This document shows, piece after piece, positions 1-6,468 of a stretch of 24,773 nt of DNA (position 1 is its first letter; each line of letters begins with the position of its first letter). Source of the stretch: an uncultured Clostridia bacterium (GTDB taxonomy: Bacteria; Bacillota; Clostridia; Christensenellales; Borkfalkiaceae). The position numbers and the translations under genes were made by a program. Where the stretch lies: positions 1-24,773 of the forward strand of contig CALDMH010000095.1 of the NCBI GenBank assembly GCA_937915565.1, read 5' to 3'. Under the pieces are notes generated by a model. The model was not told the origin of the DNA, did no database searches, and worked only from the letters and a program-made list of their open reading frames with translations.

Positions 1-2
1 CG

Positions 3-578
3 CAACTCGTCAAATATTCCAAGGACGCGATTTACGTCAAACAATCCGTCACTCAAACCGATTTGATGGGTAACGGCGGCGTAAAGACGACCGACGCAGA
101 ATTGTACTTTATCAAAAACGAAACTAACGAATTCGGTTACGATTTGTACGTAAAAACCGCTTTTGGTTGGAGCAAAACGTCGGTAGTCGCTTTCGGATAC
201 GAGAGCGCAGACCAGTTAAGACCTTTCCACAGCCAATACGTAGACTACTCCTACTTCACTAAAACCGACTTCGGCTGCTCGATTGAAAAAGAAAACCTCG
301 AACTCTATATGAACGAGCTTGTAAAATCACTCAAAGAATTATCAAAATCGATGGATACCGATACGGACATCGATATAAGCTTTAAGGTTAAAAAAGGTTA
401 TCTTAACTATTTCGTCCACGAAGGCGTTTTGTCCGGAATGAAATCCTGCTTCGACAGCGAAGTTCCCATAAAAGCGGCCGGAATGACGGCATACGTCAGA
501 GCTTCCGCCGAGGGCGTTACCAAATGTTACGATTACGGCACGACGACTATCGAACGTCCGGAAGGAATTTCTGCCTGA
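3..578 (+). CDS. Partial hypothetical protein, 3' end only
   Basis: The reading frame is open from base 3 to the stop at 576-578 (about 191 residues). No stop separates the first in-frame Met (base 66 region) from the window edge and no clear ribosome binding site precedes it, so the gene probably starts outside the window. The visible part is soluble and mixed alpha/beta, with an acidic-lysine helix (ELVKSLKELSKSMDTDTD) in the middle and aromatic-rich strand-like stretches before it. I do not recognise the family. It converges on the metal-efflux operon, with a long hairpin at 730-761 between them. That an open frame this long exists with coding-like composition supports a real gene; its function is unknown. 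Confidence 0.6.
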   Translation, partial: QLVKYSKDAIYVKQSVTQTDLMGNGGVKTTDAELYFIKNETNEFGYDLYVKTAFGWSKTSVVAFGYESADQLRPFHSQYVDYSYFTKTDFGCSIEKENLELYMNELVKSLKELSKSMDTDTDIDISFKVKKGYLNYFVHEGVLSGMKSCFDSEVPIKAAGMTAYVRASAEGVTKCYDYGTTTIERPEGISA

Positions 579-728
579 ATTAAGGTCTTCTTTTCGTAGG
601 GCTTTTGATTGAAAGGTTTTACTCTGCTTATGCCGGCCGAGAATAAAATAACGTCATAAAACCTTCCCCGAAAGGCGTAATTAAACGTTGAAAACACGGC
701 TATAAGCCGATTAACACACATAAACGTA
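579..728. other. Intergenic stretch without a gene
   Basis: No credible ORF or RNA gene was seen. The stretch holds the small dyad CGGCT-ATA-AGCCG near 697-709, which is part of the 16-mer CTATAAGCCGATTAAC (700-715). A near copy occurs at 3934-3949. The long hairpin at 730-761 follows. Confidence 0.4.
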
Positions 729-729
729 T

Positions 730-761
730 GCGGCGGGCGGAGAAAATTCTCCGCCCGCCGC
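730..761. terminator. Long GC-rich hairpin between convergent genes
   Basis: A perfect 15-bp inverted repeat (arms 730-744 and 747-761, GCGGCGGGCGGAGAA and its complement) with only two bases between the arms. The plus strand continues into an AT-rich tail (ATTTATATTTTATCTT). It lies between the rightward partial gene and the leftward ATPase gene, so it most likely terminates the rightward transcript and may act in both directions. The tail is not an uninterrupted U run, so efficiency is uncertain. Confidence 0.65.
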
Positions 762-822
762 ATTTATATTTTATCTTAAAATCTTTTCGTTTGTTATTCG
801 ATTTTCGCCGCACGCACCGCTT

Positions 823-937
823 TGCACTTATTCTCAAACTTTTGTTAAGCGCATTGCGTTATGCGTTATCTGACAACCTTCGTTGAGCGTATTGCGTTAC
901 GTTTTATTTTCCAACCTTCATCGCGCGCATTGCGTTA
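823..937 (-). repeat. Three tandem 38-39 bp copies of the ATPase gene's 3' end
   Basis: Three adjacent units occupy 900-937, 862-899 and 823-861. On the minus strand each begins TAACGCAATRCGC, and copies 1 and 2 match at about 28 of 38 positions. The first unit contains the last codons and stop of the P-type ATPase gene. Read in the equivalent frame, the copies give NAMRAMKVGK-stop, NAIRSTKVVR-stop and NAMRLTKV-stop. The two outer units have no start codon or ribosome binding site, so they look like decayed duplications of the gene tail and not separate genes. Confidence 0.7.
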
Positions 938-2796
938 AGTATCGCAAGAACCGCAACGCCAACGTCCGCAAAAACGGCAATCCACATTCCGTACGCGCCC
1001 AAAAGACCGAACGCCGAAAGCAAAAGCACGCCGAACTTCACGCCGAGCGCAAAGACGATATTTTCCTTTACGATTCTCATAGTTTTCCGCGCGATTTTCT
1101 TCGCCGTAACTATATCCGAAAGCCTGTCGTGCATCAACACCACGTCCGACGCTTCGATTGCGCTGTCGCTTCCGACGCCGCCCATCGATATACCGACGTC
1201 CGCCCTCATAAGCACGGGCGCGTCGTTTATTCCGTCGCCGACGAAAGCAAGCACGTCGTTTGCCGATTTGTTTTTAATAGTTTCGTCAACTATGGCAAGC
1301 TTATCCTGCGGAAGCAGTTTCGCGTGGTATTCGTCGATGGAAAGTTCCTCGACAACTCTCTTCGCCGCGCTTTCGTTGTCGCCCGTGAGCATAGCGATTT
1401 TAACGCCCTCGTTTTTAAGTTCGGAAAGTGCGGATTTTGCGTCGCTTTTAACGGTGTCGGACAATTCTATTGCCCCTAAAAATTTGCCGTTAATCGACGT
1501 ATAGACCGTCGTTTTGTCATTTTTAAGCTGTTCGAACTCAATTCCGTATTCACGCATTAGCTCGGCGTTTCCGCAAACGATTTCTTCGCCGTGTTTGGTG
1601 GCTTTGATACCTTTTCCGGCAATCTCTTCAACCTCGTAACCCTCGGGGATTTCGCCGCCGTACGCCTTCGTTATTCCGACGGCTATCGGGTGAGTGGAAC
1701 TGCACTCGCAAACGCTTGCGTATTTCAGAACCTCGTCCCTCTTCTCTTCCGGATAAACGCCCGTCACGCTGAATTCGCCCGTCGTGAGCGTTCCCGTTTT
1801 ATCGAAGTAAACGACGTTCATTTTGTTAAGTTGCTCGATATAGTTTGCGCCTTTTACGAGTATTCCTCTACTGCTCGCTCCGCCTATACCGCCGAAAAAT
1901 CCGAGCGGAATACTTATTACCAACGCGCACGGGCAACTGACAACGAGGAACGTAAGCGCCCTCTTTATCCATTCGCCCCAAACGGCTGCGGAGAACCCTT
2001 CGCTTAAACCGATTACGACCGACGGGATAACCGCAAGCGCAACCGCCGAAAATACCACGAAAGGCGTGTAATACTTTGCGAACGTGGAAATGAAATTTTC
2101 CGTTCTCGCCTTTTTACCCGAAGCGTTTTCGACCATATCGAGAATTTTCGACGCCGTACTGTCGTAAAACTCCTTCGTAACTCTTATTTCGAGGTTTCCG
2201 TCAAGAGCAATCGTGCCGCTTAAAACCTCGTCGCCTTCCTTGACGAAAACGGGCGCGCTTTCGCCCGTAAGAGCGCAGGTGTTAAGATTTCCGTGCCCGC
2301 CGACGACAACGCCGTCAAGAGGGATTTTATCGCCCGCAACGACGAAAACGGTTTCGCCGACGGTAACTTCCTCGGGATACACTTCCGTCTTTTCGCCGTT
2401 TCTCATAACGCGCGCTTTATCCGGCCTTATATCCATAAGCGAAGAAATCGACTGTCTTGACTTCCCGACGGCATAGCTTTGGAAAATCTCGCCAACCTGA
2501 TAAAACAGGATTACGGCGACGCTTTCCGCAAAGTCGCCCGTTCTTTCGACGATGCCGAGCGCAAACGCGCCGAGCGACGCAACCGTCATAAGAAAGTTTT
2601 CGTCAAAAACCTTTCCGTGGGCTATGTTTCTCGCGGCTTTATATAATACGTCGTAACCGGACGCAATGAAAATCGCGCCGAATATAGCGAGCGAAACGTA
2701 CATATTAAGCTCGACCGTTTTGCTGACTATCACCGCGGGCAAAAACAAAGCGACGCAAACGGCAATTCTTATTGCCTTCTTTTTATTTTTACTCAT
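904..2796 (-). CDS. P1B-type heavy-metal (Zn/Cd/Pb) exporting ATPase
   Basis: ATP-driven efflux pump for divalent soft metals in the cytoplasmic membrane, 630 residues. Visible family motifs in order: TGES actuator motif (177-180), SCPCAL with the transmembrane CPC site (288-290), DKTGTLT phosphorylation site (Asp332), the HP dipeptide (369-370), TGD (471-473) and GDGINDAP (520-527). Lys587 in the penultimate helix and Asp611 in the last helix match the Lys/Asp pair of ZntA-type pumps (P1B-2), which supports Zn/Cd/Pb over Cu. The usual N-terminal HMA domain is absent: the protein starts almost directly at the first membrane helix, and a separate HMA protein is encoded 22 bp upstream. A GAGG ribosome site precedes the ATG. 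CadA and ZntA are equally apt names; the exact metal cannot be read from sequence. Confidence 0.95.
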   Translation of the reverse strand: MSKNKKKAIRIAVCVALFLPAVIVSKTVELNMYVSLAIFGAIFIASGYDVLYKAARNIAHGKVFDENFLMTVASLGAFALGIVERTGDFAESVAVILFYQVGEIFQSYAVGKSRQSISSLMDIRPDKARVMRNGEKTEVYPEEVTVGETVFVVAGDKIPLDGVVVGGHGNLNTCALTGESAPVFVKEGDEVLSGTIALDGNLEIRVTKEFYDSTASKILDMVENASGKKARTENFISTFAKYYTPFVVFSAVALAVIPSVVIGLSEGFSAAVWGEWIKRALTFLVVSCPCALVISIPLGFFGGIGGASSRGILVKGANYIEQLNKMNVVYFDKTGTLTTGEFSVTGVYPEEKRDEVLKYASVCECSSTHPIAVGITKAYGGEIPEGYEVEEIAGKGIKATKHGEEIVCGNAELMREYGIEFEQLKNDKTTVYTSINGKFLGAIELSDTVKSDAKSALSELKNEGVKIAMLTGDNESAAKRVVEELSIDEYHAKLLPQDKLAIVDETIKNKSANDVLAFVGDGINDAPVLMRADVGISMGGVGSDSAIEASDVVLMHDRLSDIVTAKKIARKTMRIVKENIVFALGVKFGVLLLSAFGLLGAYGMWIAVFADVGVAVLAILNAMRAMKVGK

Positions 2797-2818
2797 AACG
2801 AAACCTCGTAAATTTCCG

Positions 2819-3037
2819 TTAAAGTCCTATAATCTCCCAATCGGGTTCGAGCTTATGGGCAGCTTTTTTAACTTCTTCCAAAACTCCGGCTTTTGCTTCG
2901 TCGTATTCAAACGTCATTTTTTCGCCGACGAAATTAACGTTTACGAAGGTTATACCCTCGATTTTGGAAACGGCTCTTTCAAGCGCGGCGGCGCAATTTG
3001 CGCAGTCCATATTTTTTACTCTTACAACTTTTTTCAT
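2819..3037 (-). CDS. Stand-alone HMA-domain metal-binding protein
   Basis: A 72-residue single-domain protein of the heavy-metal-associated (HMA, ferredoxin-like) fold. The binding loop reads MDCANC, with Cys12 and Cys15 as the predicted metal ligands. It is preceded by a good AAGGAG ribosome site and lies between the ArsR-type regulator (110 bp upstream) and the ATPase (22 bp downstream), so all three are probably co-transcribed. Since the ATPase lacks its own N-terminal HMA domain, this protein likely supplies that function in trans as a metallochaperone or regulatory domain. That partnership is inferred from gene order. The acidic residue before CxxC (Asp11) is often seen in Zn/Cd-type HMA domains. 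Confidence 0.9.
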   Translation of the reverse strand: MKKVVRVKNMDCANCAAALERAVSKIEGITFVNVNFVGEKMTFEYDEAKAGVLEEVKKAAHKLEPDWEIIGL

Positions 3038-3147
3038 TTTTTATCTCCTTTTATTATATTTTGTCTTGTGCGACGTTTTTTATTTTCAATAATTTTTTAC
3101 CTAACCCGTTTACACGCATTTTCACGCGTTTTCGCTCGGAATTCGTT

Positions 3148-3519
3148 TCACTCGGAAACGTGCTCGATTGCCATTTCGAAAATCTTGGCAACGTGATTAT
3201 CCGCAAGCGAATAAAAAACTTCTTTTCCGCTTTTTCTTGCTTTAACGAGCTTGCTTTGGCGCAAAATCCGAAGTTGATGAGAAATTGCGGATTTCGTCAT
3301 TCCGAGCAGTTCGCCAATATCGCAAACGCACATTTCGCTCTCGAAAAGAGCCATTAAAATATTCGTTCGCGTGCTGTCGCCGAAAACCTTAAAAAGTTCC
3401 GCAACGTCGTAAATCACGTCCTCGGACGGCATTATTCCTCTAACCTTATCCACAACGCTCTTATGCGAATGTTCGCACTCGCAAACTTCTATTATATCGT
3501 CCTGCTCCGTATTTTGCAC
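3148..3519 (-). CDS. ArsR/SmtB-family metal-responsive repressor (CadC-like)
   Basis: Winged-helix repressor expected to leave its operator when it binds Zn/Cd/Pb. I choose the GTG at 3517-3519, giving 123 residues. It has a strong GGAGG at 3525-3529 with 5-nt spacing. The longer frame starts with TTG at 3567, which sits at the predicted transcription start inside the operator. In the longer frame's numbering (subtract 16 for the GTG start), an N-terminal CECEHSH cluster is at 29-35, a MCVCD motif in the DNA-binding domain has Cys80 and Cys82, the recognition helix reads TKSAISHQLR, and a C-terminal helix carries Asp123/His125/His136/Glu139. The Cys pair matches the CadC/ArsR alpha3 site and the last set matches the SmtB/CzrA alpha5 zinc site, so both classical sensing sites appear present. 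Confidence 0.92.
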   Translation of the reverse strand: MQNTEQDDIIEVCECEHSHKSVVDKVRGIMPSEDVIYDVAELFKVFGDSTRTNILMALFESEMCVCDIGELLGMTKSAISHQLRILRQSKLVKARKSGKEVFYSLADNHVAKIFEMAIEHVSE

Positions 3520-3546
3520 TGTTCCCTCCGCTTTGCTTTTGCTTGC

Positions 3547-3572
3547 AACAGTTGAATAATTGTTCAACTGTT
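3547..3572 (-). promoter_or_regulatory. Palindromic operator for the ArsR-type repressor
   Basis: A 26-bp inverted repeat with arms AACAGTTGAA (3547-3556) and TTCAACTGTT (3563-3572). The central six bases contain palindromic AATT with one mismatched pair beside it. It lies immediately downstream of the -10 box and covers the predicted transcription start. This is the position expected for repression by an ArsR/CadC-type dimer. The assignment to this repressor is inferred from position and family. Confidence 0.82.
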
Positions 3573-3575
3573 ATC

Positions 3576-3604
3576 AGTATATTCTTTTGTTTTCGGAATG
3601 TCAA
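3576..3604 (-). promoter_or_regulatory. Sigma-A promoter of the metal-efflux operon
   Basis: On the minus strand a consensus -35 TTGACA (3599-3604) is followed after exactly 17 bp by TATACT (-10, 3576-3581). Transcription would begin near 3569. It drives the repressor, HMA and ATPase genes leftward. Downstream, the operator at 3547-3572 overlaps the start point. Confidence 0.85.
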
Positions 3605-3654
3605 CGATTTTTACAAACATTTTAAAAAAAATTTTAAATACCCCTTAAAAACGC

Positions 3655-3683
3655 TTGCAAAAATCTTTATAATTTGATATATT
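3655..3683 (+). promoter_or_regulatory. Promoter of the tRNA-Val/tRNA-Gly unit
   Basis: TTGCAA (3655-3660) and TATATT (3678-3683) separated by 17 bp, ending 20 bp before the first base of tRNA-Val. An A/T-tract region at 3606-3650 directly upstream could serve as an UP element. It is divergent from the repressor promoter. Confidence 0.65.
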
Positions 3684-3703
3684 AAATAAGCGTTAAACGT
3701 CAC

Positions 3704-3779
3704 GGGAGCATAGCTCAGCTGGGAGAGCATCTGCCTTACAAGCAGGGGGTCATAGGTTCGAGCCCTATTGTTCCCACCA
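3704..3779 (+). tRNA. tRNA-Val (anticodon TAC)
   Basis: Full cloverleaf with a 7-bp acceptor stem (GGGAGCA at 3704-3710 pairing with TGTTCCC at 3769-3775, one G-U pair). The D-arm contains AGCTCAGCTGGGAGAGC, the anticodon loop CTTACAA carries TAC, and the T-arm contains GGTTCGAGCC. Discriminator A is followed by an encoded CCA at 3777-3779. It is the first gene of a two-tRNA unit, with tRNA-Gly following 4 bp later. Confidence 0.97.
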
Positions 3780-3783
3780 GGAC

Positions 3784-3858
3784 GCGGGAATGGCTCAGTG
3801 GTAGAGCGTTGCCTTGCCAAGGCAAATGTCGCGAGTTCGAATCTCGTTTCCCGCTCCA
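3784..3858 (+). tRNA. tRNA-Gly (anticodon GCC)
   Basis: Acceptor arms GCGGGAA (3784-3790) and TTCCCGC (3848-3854) pair fully. The D-arm contains GGCTCAGTGGTAGAGC, the anticodon loop TTGCCAA carries GCC, and the T-arm contains GAGTTCGAATCTC. Discriminator T is followed by an encoded CCA (3856-3858). Co-transcribed with tRNA-Val and followed 3 bp later by a terminator hairpin. Confidence 0.97.
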
Positions 3859-3861
3859 CTG

Positions 3862-3897
3862 AAAAAGAACAGACTTGATTGTCTGTTCTTTTTTTAT
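3862..3897 (+). terminator. Rho-independent terminator of the tRNA unit
   Basis: A 13-bp stem with arms 3862-3874 (AAAAAGAACAGAC) and 3881-3893, a 6-nt loop TTGATT, and a run of T residues to 3895. It directly follows tRNA-Gly. Confidence 0.88.
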
Positions 3898-4054
3898 GCT
3901 CATTATTTTTTTCATCACCCTACAAAAACCCGTCTATAAGTCGATTAACGGCATATTTTTTTCGTTTACACTCGGCCGTGTTGCAAAAACCGAAAAACCA
4001 CAAATAGTCTTTCGGCGTTTTAACGTTTGTTTTCGGGAGGGCGTATCGACCAAA
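3898..4054. other. Intergenic stretch without a gene
   Basis: No supported gene was seen between the tRNA terminator and the terminator of the rhamnose operon. It contains the 16-mer CTATAAGTCGATTAAC at 3934-3949, differing at one position from the copy at 700-715. Confidence 0.4.
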
Positions 4055-4095
4055 CGAAAAAGCGTCGGAAGTTTTTAGCTTCCGACGCTTTTTCG
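4055..4095 (-). terminator. Terminator of the rhamnose-utilisation operon
   Basis: A perfect 17-bp inverted repeat (4055-4071 and 4079-4095) with a 7-nt loop. On the minus strand the distal arm includes a T5 run, then CGTTTGG. It begins 2 bp after the stop codon of the last operon gene (4097). The symmetrical A5/T5 flanks would let it work in both directions. Confidence 0.82.
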
Positions 4096-4096
4096 C

Positions 4097-5551
4097 TTAT
4101 CTCTTGCCCCATTCAATTATATCTTCGTTTTTGCAGGTTTTTGCCATTTCGTTAAATTTATTCCTGAGCGAATTCACGTCGCCTATGGCGAGATAATATT
4201 CGTAAGAAAACGTTTCGTAAGAGGAAAGGCTCAATCTCGGAATCAAAGCGGTGTAAGTGGTTGCGTCGGCTTTGCTGAGTTGCGACGAAAACTTATCCGT
4301 CCCCACTTTTCCGGTGAGGATTCTTTCCGCATTCGGGGTGTAAAGTCCCACGCCGAAGTCGTCCTCGTTTACCCAGGCAACCCAGTTTTCGGTTATATCC
4401 GTCCAATAGGCTCTGCCGTCGCCCACCCAGTTCCCGAGCGAGGGGTAATAAGACAACTCGTCGCCGGTAAACGGTTTTTCGCCACGATAAGTAACCAAAG
4501 TTCCGAGAGAAATAATTCCGTAAAACGCAGGCAATTCCTGGTCTCTTTTGGAGTTATGATTATAACCCGACCAGTCCGTGAAGAAGTTTTCAACTTTAAC
4601 GACGCCGTTTTCTATCGTGTAAATATTTTCCATATACGACGGCGTGATACTCTTCACTTTTGCCCAATCGAGCGGACGAACTTTAACGTAAATCCTGTTT
4701 TCTTCTATCTCGAAATCGACTATTTGGCTGGACGTGCCGGTGTAATCGCCGCCCTGAACGGGGTTATAAGGCCAAGGCATTCCGATATACTGCGCGCAAT
4801 CGTAAGGAGCCTTGCTTATCCCGTAATAAGACTGCTGAACGAGCCTGCCCCTATCCATTTCGTTTATCAAATTCGAGCTTTCGTACATTATCTCGGCGTC
4901 GTCTTGGGTGTTTGCATAATTCACGCCCGTTTTCACCGAGCCGTCCGGCATACGAACCTGTTGCATCTTTTGCTTTAAATATTCGAGGTAATTTATCGCG
5001 CCGCCCGCGTTCATATCGATGCCGAGCTTAACGCTTTTGTCGTTTATGAAAATTTTCGAGCTGGCATACCATTCCTTTTCCGCAGATACGATTTTTTTGA
5101 GATTTACCGTGGCGGGATTTGCTCCGACGTTTTTAAACTTCACCGCTTTTACGGTTTTATCGTAAACGTGCTCGAAATAAAAATCGATTATTTGCTTAAA
5201 TAATCCTTTATCTCCCTTTTGAATGAAAAAGTCCTCGGTGAAATCGGGCTCGGATTTATCCGCGTCCGCAATCACGAAGCTTCCCACAACGCTTTCGTCG
5301 CATTCTGCGTCCAAACCGACGTAATTATCCGAGCCGATGGCAAAATCCACGTCGAAAACGACGGTTTCTCCCACGCCGACGGTTTTCGTCGTGGCGATTT
5401 CTTTTGTTTTTGTCCAAGAGAAAGACGGTTTTTGCCCGCTTTCTCCGCTGTTCCCCGTTTCGCTCCCGACGGTTTTACCGCAGGATACGAACGTCGTAGA
5501 CGTTAAAATCGCGGCGAACGCCGCGCATAAAACGCGTTTAAAAAATTTCAT
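4097..5551 (-). CDS. Secreted lipoprotein of unknown family, last gene of the operon
   Basis: 484 residues with a signal peptide and lipobox (TFVSC, Cys24), then a Gly/Ser/Glu-rich linker to about residue 45. The rest looks beta-rich. Conserved-looking blocks are GRLVQQSYYG (235-244), NPVQGGD (263-269), RPLDWAK (292-298), ELPAFYG, and WVAWVN followed by GVGLYTP. I cannot name the family. It is a full-length paralog of the signal-less protein encoded at 6455-7729, sharing all these blocks and the region before them. Many Trp/Tyr/Asp residues and the operon context suggest a carbohydrate-binding or carbohydrate-active protein on the outer surface; this is inference. An AGAGGT ribosome site lies 8 bp before the ATG. 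A 95-bp gap with a small hairpin separates it from the AraC gene, the largest gap in the operon. Confidence 0.88.
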   Translation of the reverse strand: MKFFKRVLCAAFAAILTSTTFVSCGKTVGSETGNSGESGQKPSFSWTKTKEIATTKTVGVGETVVFDVDFAIGSDNYVGLDAECDESVVGSFVIADADKSEPDFTEDFFIQKGDKGLFKQIIDFYFEHVYDKTVKAVKFKNVGANPATVNLKKIVSAEKEWYASSKIFINDKSVKLGIDMNAGGAINYLEYLKQKMQQVRMPDGSVKTGVNYANTQDDAEIMYESSNLINEMDRGRLVQQSYYGISKAPYDCAQYIGMPWPYNPVQGGDYTGTSSQIVDFEIEENRIYVKVRPLDWAKVKSITPSYMENIYTIENGVVKVENFFTDWSGYNHNSKRDQELPAFYGIISLGTLVTYRGEKPFTGDELSYYPSLGNWVGDGRAYWTDITENWVAWVNEDDFGVGLYTPNAERILTGKVGTDKFSSQLSKADATTYTALIPRLSLSSYETFSYEYYLAIGDVNSLRNKFNEMAKTCKNEDIIEWGKR

Positions 5552-5576
5552 ATTTTATAACCTCTGATAATATTTT

Positions 5577-5596
5577 CGGGCAAAACGCCCGTTTTG
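5577..5596 (-). other. Small hairpin in the araC-lipoprotein gap
   Basis: Two overlapping, mutually exclusive dyads: CGGGC-AAAAC-GCCCG (5577-5591) and CAAAACG-CC-CGTTTTG (5581-5596). A related sequence, GCAAAACCGCCCGTTTT (7742-7758), precedes the paralogous gene at 6455-7729. It could be an mRNA processing or stability element or a weak partial terminator; there is no strong U tract on the minus strand. Confidence 0.35.
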
Positions 5597-5646
5597 AAAC
5601 GACGGCAACCAAAGCCTTAAACGAATATTTAAACCCGCGAACGGCG

Positions 5647-6468
5647 TTAAAAGCCGTAAACGATTTGCTTTTGTTGCCTGACGAAAGCCGTGGGCGAAAC
5701 GCCCTCTTTCTTCTTGAACGCCCTCGAAAACGTGAACGAATCTTCATAGCCGACGTGGTACGAAGCCTCGCTCACGCTCAAATTCGTGTTTAGTAAAATT
5801 TCCTTGGCCTTTTCGATTCGATAATCGATGATAAACTGCTTCGGAGAAACGTTTACCGTTTTTGTGAAAGTGTTAGTGAAATAACTCACCGAAACGCCCA
5901 TATCGGCGCAAAGGGAGGAAACGGAAAGTTTACTGTCCGTGTAATTTTTCATCACGGCGGAAATAAACGAATTTACGAACCTGTTTTTGTAATCGAAAAG
6001 AATTTCCTTGTCTTTTTTTAAATGCTCTCCGCAATTTTTCAGAGCAATGAAAACGAAAGACAACACTTTCATCTCAAACGAAAACGAATCTTCCGGACAA
6101 TCCGACAACTTATCGAGCAATATCTTCTCTTCTTCCGAAAGTTCGCGTTCTTCTTCGAGATTTTGCTTTTTGCAGTATTTTCTCGGAATATTGCCGTCGA
6201 AAGCGAAAAAATAATACGCCGGTCGATTTTTTGCGCTGAGAACCGAAAACGTTACGCTCGGCGACACGATATAAACGTTGTTTTCTTTAAGCCTGATTTC
6301 CCGCTCGTTAAGGCTAACGTCCAATTCGCCTTTAATAACGCAAATGATGGAATAATAACGGGAATACTCGTTGAGATAAACGTTTTTCCCGTTTGAACAT
6401 AAGCCGCATCTGTCCAACTGAATATCCGTCCCCGAATTTTCGGAAAAAATGACGTCAAAATCTTTCAT
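5647..6468 (-). CDS. AraC-family transcriptional regulator
   Basis: Likely activator of the surrounding rhamnose operon. I choose the ATG at 6466-6468 (273 residues), preceded by GAGGAAAGG with 8-nt spacing. A longer frame to 6543 would overlap the upstream gene by 89 bp, whereas this start overlaps it by 14 bp. The N-terminal half (about 5-100) looks like the cupin sensor domain of AraC regulators, with acidic helices around 105-125. The C-terminal 100 residues hold the double helix-turn-helix: LSVSSLCADMGVSVSYFTNTF, then a linker and LSVSEASYHVGYEDSFTFSR, ending in the usual FKKKEGVSPTAF block. Being inside the operon implies autoregulation. The inducer is presumably rhamnose or a rhamnoside, an inference from context only. 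Confidence 0.93.
   Translation of the reverse strand: MKDFDVIFSENSGTDIQLDRCGLCSNGKNVYLNEYSRYYSIICVIKGELDVSLNEREIRLKENNVYIVSPSVTFSVLSAKNRPAYYFFAFDGNIPRKYCKKQNLEEERELSEEEKILLDKLSDCPEDSFSFEMKVLSFVFIALKNCGEHLKKDKEILFDYKNRFVNSFISAVMKNYTDSKLSVSSLCADMGVSVSYFTNTFTKTVNVSPKQFIIDYRIEKAKEILLNTNLSVSEASYHVGYEDSFTFSRAFKKKEGVSPTAFVRQQKQIVYGF

Noticed and set aside
823..899. The two outer tail copies as small genes
   Set aside because: Reading frames are under a dozen codons with no start codon or ribosome site; better explained as duplicated non-coding remnants.
883..1479. 198-codon rightward frame opposite the ATPase gene
   Set aside because: It lies entirely over the well-supported P-type ATPase gene on the other strand, has no ribosome site and an arginine/histidine-rich composition typical of antisense shadow frames.
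3611..3918. Two leftward open frames of 60-82 codons across the tRNA region, with RFELATFALARQ- and RARTYDPLL-like text
   Set aside because: They are antisense translations of tRNA-Gly and tRNA-Val, a well-known source of false 'hypothetical proteins'.
4280..4978. 232-codon rightward frame opposite the terminal lipoprotein gene
   Set aside because: Complement of a gene with signal peptide, lipobox, ribosome site and a paralog nearby; nothing in the shadow frame resembles a known protein.
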